Source of the DNA: Lachnospiraceae bacterium
Lineage (GTDB): Bacteria > Bacillota > Clostridia > Lachnospirales > Lachnospiraceae
Reading direction: 5' to 3'
DNA length: 37,401 bases
NCBI GenBank assembly: GCA_016288005.1
Contig: JAEEXY010000029.1
Coordinates: 1 to 37,401 of the forward strand
The notes beneath the pieces are model-generated. The model did not search any database. It was not told where the DNA came from and saw only the letters and a program-made list of their open reading frames with translations. Below, piece by piece: positions 25,100 through 33,424 of the stretch; positions within the stretch are counted from its first letter, which is position 1, and each line of letters starts with the position of its first letter. A program made the translations under genes and the position numbers.

Positions 25100-27592
25100 T
25101 TATCGTTGGCCGCCGCGACGCAAAGCCGTAAGCCTTCCGACCATATCCTCAAAGCTTTGTACCGCCTCGCGGTTATACTGCTCGTAATCTACCTTCAGCG
25201 TCCTTGTGACTTTGCCTGCCAGACAGTCCCTGATGCCTCCCTCGATGCCTTCTGTCGAATCGTCTACCAGCATGCCGCCGTACTTTTCCATAAAAAGCGT
25301 CGGTCCGACGATGCGCGGCGAAAAGCACGGAATACCGAGAATGTCCGCCTCGCAGAGCACCAGTCCGAAGCCCTCGTAGATCGACGAGAGTACGAAGTAA
25401 TCGCATCTTTTCAGCAGCGGGAACGGGTTCGACATGAATTTGATCACGGTGATCCGGTCTCCGATCGGCGATGCCTTTACGCGCTCGCAGATATTCGGGT
25501 ATTCGGGGCCGTATGAGCCGAGGATTATCAGCCTCGCGTCACTGTCATCGGCCGCCGCGCGCTCGAACGCCTCGATCAGCCGCATCTGTCCCTTCTCATA
25601 GGAAAATCTGCCGATATTTATGAAAACCTTATAGCGTCCGTCGGTCAGGTCTTTGAGCCTCTCAAGCGTAATACCGGTCTCGGTGGTCTCGTCAAAACGC
25701 AGCTCTTTTCCGGCTTTTTCGAGCACCGACTTATAGTCTATGATATTCGGGACAACGGTAAAATCGTGTCGCTCCCACCCGGCGGACTTAATAAAATGCT
25801 CCATCCGGGGCTTCAGCTCATCGGTAACAGGCACCACCTCATCATACGCGCAGTAGGCGTCAGCGAGGAGTTTCTTGGGGACCGCGAAGCTCTTGCGGTT
25901 CTCACCGTTCATGTCATTGTGGACAAATATCGCGCGCCCGCAGTCCATGAGCTTGAACATCTCGATAATGTCCGGGAAATACCCGTTGAACTGCACCGCG
26001 GCATCGATCCTTGCCATACCGAAGGTCTTTATGACTTCGCGCCTCGCGATGCGCTCGTACGCGCGTTTTGAAAGCTTAAACGGCAGGTTCGGGAATATCC
26101 TCTGCAGGCGCTTCCAGCCCTTTGACCAGATCAGCTCCCACCAGGTCCCGCAATGGGGATTCGTGATGCCGAGAGTCGCTATGCCCTCAGGGATATCGTC
26201 GAGCGCCGGCTCATGATATCCGGGCGTGTTGTTCGTCTTCGGGCTCAGCTTGTACAGCACCAGATAATTGTATTTTCCGGGGTCAACGTTCTGCATCAGA
26301 CTGCCGAGCGCTGTCGCGATACCGTTCCTGATAAAGTCGCCTCCGTAGACGGCCACGTTTTTCTTTCCGTTTGACGGCATCTGCGGGTATTTTTCGAGCT
26401 TTCCGCCGATAAAATCGCGCATCAGCTCTTTGGTCACGCCCACTCCCTCGTACGGGCAGAATCGCGTGATAAAGGCGCTGTCATCGTATGCTGAGGGGTG
26501 CGTCAGCTCCCTCGCCAGTCCCGCGATATCGGCCACGCGCGGGAACGGCAGCTCATCGAGGGAAAACGTCAGACCGCGGTCCCTAACATATTCCGCCTCA
26601 TCGTATGTATACAGGATTATAGGCCTGTGAGTGACCGCATAGTCGAACATTATGCTGGAATAATCCGTGATGAGTCCGTCGGTCGCCTGCAGGAAATCAT
26701 AGGAAAACACATCCTCCGGGAAGGTCCTGATATGCTTAAAGCCGTCCGTAGGCATGCTCCCGCGAAGCATCGGGTGGAGCTTGATATATACCAGGATGTC
26801 ATCGGGCAGGCGCCCGTCGAGGTCCTTAAGGGACGCGGCCAGATCGTGTTTCTGGCTCTCTTTGTCCACCTTTCCGACTATGCCTCTCCAGGTCGGCAGA
26901 TACGCGTAAACGCGCTTATCCGCCATGCCGAAGCGCCCGCGCACCGCTCTGCGGGTCTCATCGGAGAAAAATACCTCATTGCGCGGATAACCGGTCATCG
27001 CCATCCTGCCGGTGCCGAAATTTTCTATCATGTAATCGCGCATCAGCACATCGCGCGTGTGCTCATTCGGGAACAGCATCAGGTCCGCCGTGAGGAAATT
27101 ACGCTGCGCGTTGCCGATCGCGAAACGCTCGCCCTTGATGCCCTTTCCGAGAGTCTTGAGAGGCGTCCCGTGCCAGGTATTGAGATAGAGCTGTCCGGGT
27201 TTTTTCATGAACATCGGCATGAATGTATTGTCGTTGATCAGCCTGCCCGCGCTCGCGAGCACGCGGAAATACGCGCGTGAATCGAACCTGACCGTTTTTA
27301 CCCGCTCCGATGCTCCGGGAAATCCCGCCCACTGGGCCTTTAGCTTCTCCTCGGTATCCTTGCGGACCGTAACGTATATCTTAAGGTTTGAAAACTCGTC
27401 TTCCTCGCAGAGCGTCTTTAAGATCGCCGCGATATTGCCGCCGAGAGCGGTGCCGTGCTGCGATTCGAGCAGCACCGTATCCTGCTGCACCGGAAGCCTG
27501 TCGTACATGCCTATATAAGCCCTGTGCGAATAAAAGTCTGCAGAAAACAGACGCTTTATAAATGTTAATCTCCTGTCCAATCTCCTGCCCAT
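25100..27592 (-). CDS. Fused CDP-glycerol glycerophosphotransferase and GT4 glycosyltransferase
   Basis: One 830-residue polypeptide combines two enzymes. The first half (about 30-390) resembles the TagB/TagF CDP-glycerol:polyol-phosphate glycerophosphotransferase family, with NTWHGTPLKTLGKG, YLPTWRG and TDYSSIMFDYAVTHRPII. The second half (about 420-810) is GT-B family 4, with NIGRFSYEKGQMRLIEAF and SIYEGFGLVLCEADILGIP (the E-x7-E region). This suggests a cell-wall teichoic-acid or other glycerol-phosphate polymer. I chose the ATG at 27592 (GGGAGG 9 nt upstream) over an upstream ATG (27610). No signal peptide is present, so it should work at the inner membrane face. Confidence 0.88.
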   Translation of the reverse strand: MGRRLDRRLTFIKRLFSADFYSHRAYIGMYDRLPVQQDTVLLESQHGTALGGNIAAILKTLCEEDEFSNLKIYVTVRKDTEEKLKAQWAGFPGASERVKTVRFDSRAYFRVLASAGRLINDNTFMPMFMKKPGQLYLNTWHGTPLKTLGKGIKGERFAIGNAQRNFLTADLMLFPNEHTRDVLMRDYMIENFGTGRMAMTGYPRNEVFFSDETRRAVRGRFGMADKRVYAYLPTWRGIVGKVDKESQKHDLAASLKDLDGRLPDDILVYIKLHPMLRGSMPTDGFKHIRTFPEDVFSYDFLQATDGLITDYSSIMFDYAVTHRPIILYTYDEAEYVRDRGLTFSLDELPFPRVADIAGLARELTHPSAYDDSAFITRFCPYEGVGVTKELMRDFIGGKLEKYPQMPSNGKKNVAVYGGDFIRNGIATALGSLMQNVDPGKYNYLVLYKLSPKTNNTPGYHEPALDDIPEGIATLGITNPHCGTWWELIWSKGWKRLQRIFPNLPFKLSKRAYERIARREVIKTFGMARIDAAVQFNGYFPDIIEMFKLMDCGRAIFVHNDMNGENRKSFAVPKKLLADAYCAYDEVVPVTDELKPRMEHFIKSAGWERHDFTVVPNIIDYKSVLEKAGKELRFDETTETGITLERLKDLTDGRYKVFINIGRFSYEKGQMRLIEAFERAAADDSDARLIILGSYGPEYPNICERVKASPIGDRITVIKFMSNPFPLLKRCDYFVLSSIYEGFGLVLCEADILGIPCFSPRIVGPTLFMEKYGGMLVDDSTEGIEGGIRDCLAGKVTRTLKVDYEQYNREAVQSFEDMVGRLTALRRGGQR

Positions 27593-27643
27593 CTCAAGGC
27601 TCCCTCCCATGACAAACTCACTGCGCCGCCGGCTGCGACTCCC

Positions 27644-27652
27644 ATTATAACA
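27644..27652 (-). promoter_or_regulatory. Extended -10 promoter of the glycosyltransferase unit
   Basis: The minus strand reads TG-T-TATAAT, an extended -10 with a perfect hexamer. No -35 is recognisable because the region is occupied by the terminator hairpin of the upstream ABC operon. Confidence 0.55.
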
Positions 27653-27654
27653 CA

Positions 27655-27687
27655 AGAAGAAGGAGGGCGAAACACCCTCCTTCTTCT
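27655..27687. terminator. Perfect 13-bp stem-loop after the ABC exporter operon
   Basis: AGAAGAAGGAGGG and CCCTCCTTCTTCT form a perfect 13-bp stem around a 7-nt loop. On the minus strand it is followed by TGTGTT, a poor U-tract, but its placement after the ABC permease and directly before a new promoter supports a terminator role. Confidence 0.6.
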
Positions 27688-27805
27688 ATTTCGCAAACGA
27701 CAGGGGAGACACGGGGACGGTTCTTCCGTCTCTGTATCCGACTACTACCGGCACGGGCGGCAACGAGTAAAACTTCCGGAGACACGCTCCCGCGTCTGCA
27801 GCATC

Positions 27806-28597
27806 TCAGCTCGCGAGATCCCTGCGGTCGTAATACCAGAAAGCGAAGAATACGGCACACAGGGTTACCGCCGCGGCCACGATGAACGCGGGCGCGGATG
27901 CGGTCCTGCCCGAGAATATCTCTGACGCGTTGACATACGAGTAAGGTCCTATGAACAGGTAATCCTTCATGTCGGGGACCGCCCTGCCGATGAGGTCGTA
28001 TGCGTAAAACAGCAGCGCCATGCCGAGTCCCGCGCCCATCCTGTTTTTCCCGGAGATCGACGAGATCGCGAAGCACACCGCCGCAACCTCGATATTCATC
28101 AGGAACTGCCCGCACATGAATTTCATGAACTCACCGCCCGGCAGCGACTCACCCATCGAAGCAAACCCGAGCGCGTACAGACATCCGCAGATGACCGTAA
28201 ATGCCGCGAGCATGCAGATCACGCAGAGCCCCTTTGCCGCCACGACCTTTTTCCGTGACACCGGCATCGAGAGCAGGAATTCTCCGCTGTGCCGCTCCTC
28301 TTCCTTCGAGATTATCCCGATAGCGGTAAGCGCCGCGAACATGCCTCCGCCCAGGCCGTGCACCGTTCCGACCTCCACAGCGAAATACCCGGCAAGCGTT
28401 GCCATGCTGAGCGTGCTCATGCCGAACGCGTCCGAGAAAAATCCCATATCGGAAAATGCGTCCCCAAGTTCGGCGATCTCGCCCTGCATGCTCCGATACA
28501 GCAGTATGCACGCAAGTCCCACTCCGCCTACTGCCAGGCTCCAGATCAGCAGGTTTTTGAAATTAAGCTTTATCTCTTTCAGAAATATCGTTTTCAT
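27806..28597 (-). CDS. ABC-2 type transporter permease
   Basis: The 263-residue protein has six hydrophobic segments in the ABC-2 pattern, starting MKTIFLKEIKLNFKNLLIWSLAVG. It also has the cytoplasmic GIISKEEERHSGEFLLSMPVSRKKVV loop that marks exporters of the NatB/YhaP class. It should pair with the ATPase encoded just upstream (start 3 nt after the ATPase stop region, GGAGGG 8 nt before the ATG). The substrate is unknown; drug, peptide or ion export is possible. Confidence 0.92.
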   Translation of the reverse strand: MKTIFLKEIKLNFKNLLIWSLAVGGVGLACILLYRSMQGEIAELGDAFSDMGFFSDAFGMSTLSMATLAGYFAVEVGTVHGLGGGMFAALTAIGIISKEEERHSGEFLLSMPVSRKKVVAAKGLCVICMLAAFTVICGCLYALGFASMGESLPGGEFMKFMCGQFLMNIEVAAVCFAISSISGKNRMGAGLGMALLFYAYDLIGRAVPDMKDYLFIGPYSYVNASEIFSGRTASAPAFIVAAAVTLCAVFFAFWYYDRRDLAS

Positions 28598-28600
28598 CCG

Positions 28601-29293
28601 TCAGCCCTCCTCATCCTCGTAAAAGCTCAGGAACGTATCGTCGTCGATCCTGGGCGAATCGAGCATCATAAGCCGGCCCTCCCTCATGATCGCAGCGTTC
28701 CTGCAGTACTTGTTCACCTCGGAGAGTACATGCGTCGAGAGCAGGCAGGTGGCTCCCTTGTCCACGTATTCGTTTATCAGCTCAAAGAAATGCTTCTGCA
28801 TCAGCGGGTCGAGTCCGCCCGTGGGCTCATCGAAAATGAACAGCTTCGGCTTATGCTGCATCGCGCACACAATACTGACCTTTTTGCGGTTTCCCAGAGA
28901 GAGCTCCCTGATCCGTTTTTCGGTATCGACTTTGAGCCTGGCGCATATCTTTGCCGCCTCCTCAGAGCAGTCGAGGCCTCTGACATCGGCCGCGTATCTT
29001 ATCACGTCCGAAACCTTCATCGCATCGTAAAACCAGGCCTCCGAAGGCATATAGCCCACGTTTTTCATTATTTCCACATGATCCTTTACGCTGTCCATAC
29101 CGAGCAGCTTTATGCTGCCCTCCCTGAATTTCAGAAAGCCCAGCATCGATCTGATCGTTGTCGATTTGCCGGCGCCGTTCGGTCCGATAAATCCGAATAT
29201 GTCGCCTTCCTTAACCTTGAGCGAGACATCGATCACGCCGCGGTTCTTTCCGTAGCTTTTCGTCAGATGCTCTATCTCTATCGCATTAGCCAT
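28601..29293 (-). CDS. ABC transporter ATP-binding protein
   Basis: The 230-residue nucleotide-binding subunit has Walker A GPNGAGKS (37-44), a slightly unusual signature LSLGN (131-135, in place of LSGGQ), Walker B LFIFDEP (151-157) and the D-loop GGLDP, with H-loop STH. It energises the adjacent ABC-2 permease. The start is ATG 29293 with GGGAGGT 6 nt upstream. The reading frame is open 63 nt further, but that part is leader sequence. Confidence 0.94.
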   Translation of the reverse strand: MANAIEIEHLTKSYGKNRGVIDVSLKVKEGDIFGFIGPNGAGKSTTIRSMLGFLKFREGSIKLLGMDSVKDHVEIMKNVGYMPSEAWFYDAMKVSDVIRYAADVRGLDCSEEAAKICARLKVDTEKRIRELSLGNRKKVSIVCAMQHKPKLFIFDEPTGGLDPLMQKHFFELINEYVDKGATCLLSTHVLSEVNKYCRNAAIMREGRLMMLDSPRIDDDTFLSFYEDEEG

Positions 29294-29329
29294 TGAGTAC
29301 CTCCCTGCAGTCTGCTTTTTCCGTGATAT

Positions 29330-29382
29330 GGGTGTTCCCACCCTTTTCTGCCTCAATATTACGCGCAGGCCGGTTCGCCTGC
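29330..29382 (-). other. Structured leader of the ABC exporter
   Basis: Between the DUF3021 terminator and the ABC ATPase are two clean hairpins: GCAGGC/GCCTGC with a 6-nt loop (29365-29382) and GGGTG/CACCC with a 4-nt loop (29330-29343). A 12-codon ATG ORF (starting near 29395, ending TAA) overlaps the first hairpin, without a clear Shine-Dalgarno. No strong promoter is visible. Function is unknown; it may be an intergenic repeat. Confidence 0.35.
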
Positions 29383-29411
29383 CCTTGCCCTATTCATAAC
29401 AGAAAAAACAA

Positions 29412-29434
29412 ACGGGAGCAATATCCGCTCCCGT
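29412..29434 (-). terminator. Intrinsic terminator after DUF3021
   Basis: ACGGGAGC and GCTCCCGT form a perfect 8-bp stem with a 7-nt loop, followed on the minus strand by TTGTTTTTTCT. Confidence 0.92.
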
Positions 29435-29456
29435 AAGATGCACAAAAACACCCTTA

Positions 29457-29924
29457 TCATTCACTTTTCCGGTGCTCGGTCTGGAACATACGCAGCTCCT
29501 CGTTGAGTTTTTTATCATCGATCCTGCGCTTCGATCTGTAGATCAGGAAGACACACAGATACGTGATCAGGATGTACCCCGCAAGTATCAGCGTGACCGC
29601 GATCCTCTTTTCAAACCAGCCCCCGAAATACGAGACCAGGCAGTAGAGCACCGTGCAGACCACTATCCCGGTGCATTCCCTGAGCCCGAGCGAATCGGAC
29701 TCGTCGAAATTGCCGAACAGGTAAACCTGCAGATAACCGATGATATAGCAGGTAAAGATCATCTCCGCCATATGAGATATCTCTGCGGAAAACGAGCCCT
29801 GCAGCATCCTGTAGACGCAGTAGAAGAACAGGATCGCGAAGAAATACAGGCAGGCCTTGAACTCGATCCCGATCTCTTTTGTCAGATATCTTTCCCAAAG
29901 GGATAGCTTGTTATCATTCTTCAT
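29457..29924 (-). CDS. DUF3021 family membrane protein
   Basis: The 155-residue protein has four transmembrane helices (about 22-42, 52-75, 85-103, 112-132) and a charged C-terminal tail. This is the DUF3021 pattern. Such genes are regularly paired with a LytTR-domain regulator, and here the ATG follows the LytTR stop directly (TAAATG) with GGGGG 8 nt upstream. The pair probably works as a membrane-controlled regulator, with the membrane protein holding or inhibiting the LytTR protein; this is inference from other such pairs. Confidence 0.85.
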   Translation of the reverse strand: MKNDNKLSLWERYLTKEIGIEFKACLYFFAILFFYCVYRMLQGSFSAEISHMAEMIFTCYIIGYLQVYLFGNFDESDSLGLRECTGIVVCTVLYCLVSYFGGWFEKRIAVTLILAGYILITYLCVFLIYRSKRRIDDKKLNEELRMFQTEHRKSE

Positions 29925-30365
29925 TTATCTGTCCCCCTTCAAAAATCTCCGAAACTCCGAGGCGTATCTCCTGGAGATGATTATGTGCTCGCCGCCTTCC
30001 ATCGTGGCGTCGATCCGGTTCGACGCGAGACTTTTCAGCGACATCACGCGGTTCACGTTTATCACGATCGATTTGCTGCATCTGAAAAAAATGTCTTCGC
30101 CGTTCTCCGACATAAATGAATTCAGCGTCCCGTCGATCCTGACGACCTTATCAGCGGTGTACGCAAACAGCCTGTCGTCCACCGACTCCAGATACAGCAC
30201 GTCTTCAAGACCGATACAGACATTGCCTTCATCGGTCCTTCCCCAGAGTTTGTCGCCTTCGCCGCGCAGTATCCCGATGATCCTGCCGACCGTCGGGTTG
30301 GGCTCCCGGTAGCGGATATTTATGCTCTCCTCGCCCTCGGTGATCTGTTTTATGTCAATCTTCAT
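29925..30365 (-). CDS. LytTR family DNA-binding regulator (no receiver domain)
   Basis: The 146-residue protein is mostly a LytTR DNA-binding domain (about 45-140), with the motifs DVLYLESVDDRLFAYTAD, FFRCSKSIVINVNRV and a closing IISRRYASEFRRFL. No receiver domain is present. It is the first partner of the LytTR-DUF3021 pair and likely controls its own operon and perhaps the adjacent ABC exporter. The Shine-Dalgarno is weak. The gap to the AlkD-like gene upstream is 30 nt, so it may be expressed with the alkylation-repair genes. Confidence 0.88.
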   Translation of the reverse strand: MKIDIKQITEGEESINIRYREPNPTVGRIIGILRGEGDKLWGRTDEGNVCIGLEDVLYLESVDDRLFAYTADKVVRIDGTLNSFMSENGEDIFFRCSKSIVINVNRVMSLKSLASNRIDATMEGGEHIIISRRYASEFRRFLKGDR

Positions 30366-30395
30366 ATGCCTGTGCCGTCCGTTTACGTTTTATCG

Positions 30396-31067
30396 TTACC
30401 TGAGCGTCTTTAAATATTCCTTGTGTTCATCCGAAACACGGAAGCTCTCGATCGCCTTCTGTATCGCCTTTTTATGGGTCCAGGGCTCGAGCCTGCGCTC
30501 CTCGATGAACTTTACGCTCGCGTCGTACTGCTTTGCGAGCGCGGTCGCGAAATACCAGGCGACCATCATTTTGATATAATAGTCCTCTCCGTTTACACCT
30601 GCTGCCCATTCGAGGTATTCAGGCTTAAAATCCGCTCCGAGATATTCGTTCATCAGCATCCTGAGACCGAATCTGGCCGTGTAGACATACGCCGACTCCA
30701 TCCATTTTTTGATGAACGGGAGCAGCTTTTCATGGTTTTTCGAGAAAACCTTGGGGCTGGCCTGATCGCTAACCGGCCAGCAGTCGACATACGGAAGGAA
30801 AGTCTCCACCGCTTTTACGCACTCGTCGAAGTCCTTTATCATCGCGATCAGGAAGAAATGCACGAGATTCTCCTCGTAGTACCTGTGAGGCAGTTCGCGC
30901 AAAAATTCCTCCGCCTCCTTCGTGCCCTTTATTTCCTTTGCGATATTACGCATGTCGGGAGTCTTGACCCCCAGGATCGTATCCGCCGGAATATTGGGTA
31001 CGAGCTTACTCTGAAAATCCCTGTATTTTTCGCTGCCGCACGCGGCCAGCCTTTCGTAAACAGCCAT
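30396..31067 (-). CDS. DNA alkylation repair enzyme, AlkD-like HEAT-repeat glycosylase
   Basis: The 223-residue all-helical protein matches the AlkC/AlkD DNA alkylation repair family. Conserved stretches are ILGVKTPDMRNIAKEI, FLPYVDCWPVSDQAS and YTARFGLRMLMNEY, with a final ALAKQYDASVKFIEE helix. AlkD proteins release bulky or cationic N3/N7-alkyl purines without flipping the base. The start is ATG 31067 with GAGGAGG about 8 nt upstream; the longer reading to 31127 overlaps the MGMT gene. It is 49 nt downstream of the MmcQ-MGMT gene. Confidence 0.9.
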   Translation of the reverse strand: MAVYERLAACGSEKYRDFQSKLVPNIPADTILGVKTPDMRNIAKEIKGTKEAEEFLRELPHRYYEENLVHFFLIAMIKDFDECVKAVETFLPYVDCWPVSDQASPKVFSKNHEKLLPFIKKWMESAYVYTARFGLRMLMNEYLGADFKPEYLEWAAGVNGEDYYIKMMVAWYFATALAKQYDASVKFIEERRLEPWTHKKAIQKAIESFRVSDEHKEYLKTLR

Positions 31068-31116
31068 TATACTACCCTCCTCTTTGCGCAAAGCGCGGTG
31101 TTTTATCCGTATATCA

Positions 31117-31755
31117 TCATGTTTCAAAGCCTGATCCGCAGCCGTATTTCCCGAGATCTACCCGTCCGTCCTTAACCTCTATGCCCTCGGCCTCGAGCAG
31201 CTTTGCCTGCGCTCCGGGCCCGCCGAACGCGAATTCTCCGGCCAGCTCACCCTTTGCGTTTACCACACGAAAACACGGGATATGCTCCGGGTCGGGATTC
31301 TTATGCAGAGCGTTGCCGACCGCCCGGGCCATATTGCGGTCAACGGCGGCCTCCGCGACCTGTGCGTAGGTCGCGACGTGTCCGTACGGAATACGCTTAA
31401 CGGCCTCGTAGATCCGCTTTGACGGGCTGTCGCTGATCAGGTCGTAGCTCTCGGCTATCATCTGCCTGACATCCTTATCCGGTATCGTCCCGTCCAGGAT
31501 CACGGTATTCCAGTGCTCCTTGTTCTGATGATAGCCGGGTACGACGGACTTATATATCTCCCTCCAGAAAAAAGCCTTTTCGGGATCTACCTTAACGTTC
31601 AGGTTGACAAAGCCGTCCTTCTCGTAGGTCCAGAGGAATGCCTTTTTATTGCCCGCAAACCTCACGAGCTGCCAGTTTTCATCATGAAACGGCGCGTCCC
31701 GGTATGTGTCCGGAAATGTCAGTCCGTATTCCAGTGCCTCTTCTCTGGTCTTCAT
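31117..31755 (-). CDS. MmcQ/YjbR domain fused to an MGMT-like DNA-binding domain
   Basis: Residues 1-105 form an MmcQ/YjbR (CyaY-like) domain (EEALEYGLTFPDTYRDAPF, WNTVILDGTIPDKDVRQMI). Residues 112-205 form an O6-alkylguanine methyltransferase-type domain with YGHVATYAQVAEAA, RAVGNAL and IPCFRVVN. The acceptor Cys (161) is present, but the following His of the usual PCHR motif is Phe162. GGGAG lies 7-8 nt before ATG. The gene begins 4 nt downstream of the GNAT-RsgA fusion gene and is followed by the AlkD-like gene, which suggests an alkylation-damage role. Confidence 0.87.
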   Translation of the reverse strand: MKTREEALEYGLTFPDTYRDAPFHDENWQLVRFAGNKKAFLWTYEKDGFVNLNVKVDPEKAFFWREIYKSVVPGYHQNKEHWNTVILDGTIPDKDVRQMIAESYDLISDSPSKRIYEAVKRIPYGHVATYAQVAEAAVDRNMARAVGNALHKNPDPEHIPCFRVVNAKGELAGEFAFGGPGAQAKLLEAEGIEVKDGRVDLGKYGCGSGFET

Positions 31756-31759
31756 TTTT

Positions 31760-33343
31760 TTACTCCCACATGTTTCGCTTATTGCTCTTTTTGTAAGCTT
31801 TCGCCCATTTGGATATCTCTTTTTTCATGGCATGGTTATTGGTATTCTCCCTGCCAAGCCTTTTATACAGTTCATAACGCTCAGCGGACAGCTCCCCGCT
31901 TGCCAGGGCAGCCTTTACCGCGCAGCCCGGCTCCGTTTCGTGCCTGCAGTTGCCGAATCTGCATCTCGCCTCGAGTTCCACGATATCCGAGAAAGTCTCA
32001 TCGATCCCATCCTGCACATTCGCCATGCCGACCTCACGCATGCCGGGAGTATCGATGATCGTAACCCCGCCGGGCAGCTCGATCAGTTTTCTGTACGTGG
32101 TGGTATGCCTGCCCTTGTCGTCGTCTTCCCTGATCGCGGATGTCTTCATGGTCTCTTCGCCGGTTATTGAATTGATCAGTGTCGATTTCCCCGCGCCCGA
32201 AGAACCCATCAGGCAGATGGTGGTTCCGGGAGTCATGTATTCCTTAAGCTCATCCAGTCCGATCCCGCAGAGCGCCGATATGGCATGGACGCGTACATTG
32301 TCGGAAATCTGCTCCGCTTCCCTCACATACCTTCCCACATTCGCGCAAAGGTCCGATTTCGTGAGGATCACGACAGGCACTGCCCCGCCCTGCACGGCGA
32401 TGCTCGCGTACCTTGCTATACGATTATAATTGTAATCCTCATTGAGGGATGTAACAATAAAAAGATAATCCACATTGGCCGCCATATACTGCATGACCCC
32501 TGTTTTGGCCTGATCTGGCCGCTGCAGAAAGCTCTTCCTCTCGCAGACCGACAGGATCACGGAATCTCCGTGACGGTTATACAGAAATGTCACATAGTCA
32601 CCCACGACAGGCAGCTTTTCGGCATCCTCTTCGTAAAAATGCCCCTTCAGCTTCGCCGGCAGCTCCTGCTCCCAGAACCTGATCTTATAACCGTTTTTGT
32701 TTACTTCACAAATCCTGCCCAGTTTTTCGACATGAAGCCACTGGCAGGAAAGCTTTAACGGCTTGTAATAGGGAAAGCCCTTCGTAAACTCTTCCGTTTC
32801 CTTTTCATCCTCGCATGTCTCAAAGACAGGCGCTTCATAAAAATATCCGTGGATCTCTTCAAACCCCTCATTCAGCGGAAGTGCCATAAAAGCATCGGCA
32901 TTCCCAAAGGCCGGATGATGAATATCAAAGTGATCACAGGTCACAAAACCGTGTTTCGGATAATACTCCGGCTCACCGCAGATCACGATCCCCTTATATC
33001 CGGCTTTTTTTGCCAAAGGCAGCGTTTCTTTCAGAAGAAGCGAGCCTATTCCCATACTGAAGCATGTCGGCTCCACCGCAAGCGGCCCGAATGTTAATAC
33101 TTCATACTTTTTATCGCCGTCAACCACCGCGGCCTTTGAATAGAAAATAGCCCCTGCTATCTTTCCGTCAAGCTCTGCCACGCGGCTCAGTTCCGGCAAA
33201 TACTCCCCGGCGCCGCGAAGCTTATGCACGAGCAGATGCTCATTGCATCCGGGATCGTGTATGTTCCAGAAAGCCCGCATCGTCATAAGTTCAGTGGCAT
33301 AGTAGTCTTCTTCTGTTTCTTTTCTGATGATTATATTATTCAA
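31760..33343 (-). CDS. GNAT acetyltransferase fused to ribosome-assembly GTPase RsgA
   Basis: The 527-residue protein has two domains. Residues 1-160 are GNAT-like, with the acyl-CoA loop in SMGIGSLLL (96-104) and EYYPKHGF. Residues about 200-527 are RsgA, with an OB-fold and then a circularly permuted GTPase: G4 TKSD (328-331), G5 SALCG, G1 GSSGAGKST (380-388), switch GRHTTT, G3 DTPG (431-434) and a zinc site (C461, C466, H468, C474). RsgA helps mature the 30S subunit. The fusion suggests acetylation linked to the small subunit or to something bound there, which is inference. GGAG is 8 nt before ATG. A structured leader with a short ORF precedes it. Confidence 0.93.
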   Translation of the reverse strand: MNNIIIRKETEEDYYATELMTMRAFWNIHDPGCNEHLLVHKLRGAGEYLPELSRVAELDGKIAGAIFYSKAAVVDGDKKYEVLTFGPLAVEPTCFSMGIGSLLLKETLPLAKKAGYKGIVICGEPEYYPKHGFVTCDHFDIHHPAFGNADAFMALPLNEGFEEIHGYFYEAPVFETCEDEKETEEFTKGFPYYKPLKLSCQWLHVEKLGRICEVNKNGYKIRFWEQELPAKLKGHFYEEDAEKLPVVGDYVTFLYNRHGDSVILSVCERKSFLQRPDQAKTGVMQYMAANVDYLFIVTSLNEDYNYNRIARYASIAVQGGAVPVVILTKSDLCANVGRYVREAEQISDNVRVHAISALCGIGLDELKEYMTPGTTICLMGSSGAGKSTLINSITGEETMKTSAIREDDDKGRHTTTYRKLIELPGGVTIIDTPGMREVGMANVQDGIDETFSDIVELEARCRFGNCRHETEPGCAVKAALASGELSAERYELYKRLGRENTNNHAMKKEISKWAKAYKKSNKRNMWE

Positions 33344-33424
33344 TTTTGCAGTCTCCTTTTGATTCTTTCTTTGTTCAACACGCGATTACTCTTATAGTAT
33401 GGAGACCCGGTGTAACGGAAAACT

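Noticed and set aside
28289-29296. Plus-strand frame of 335 codons opposite the ABC exporter genes
   Set aside because: It is antisense to two genes with clear motifs (Walker A, Walker B, ABC-2) and resembles no family.
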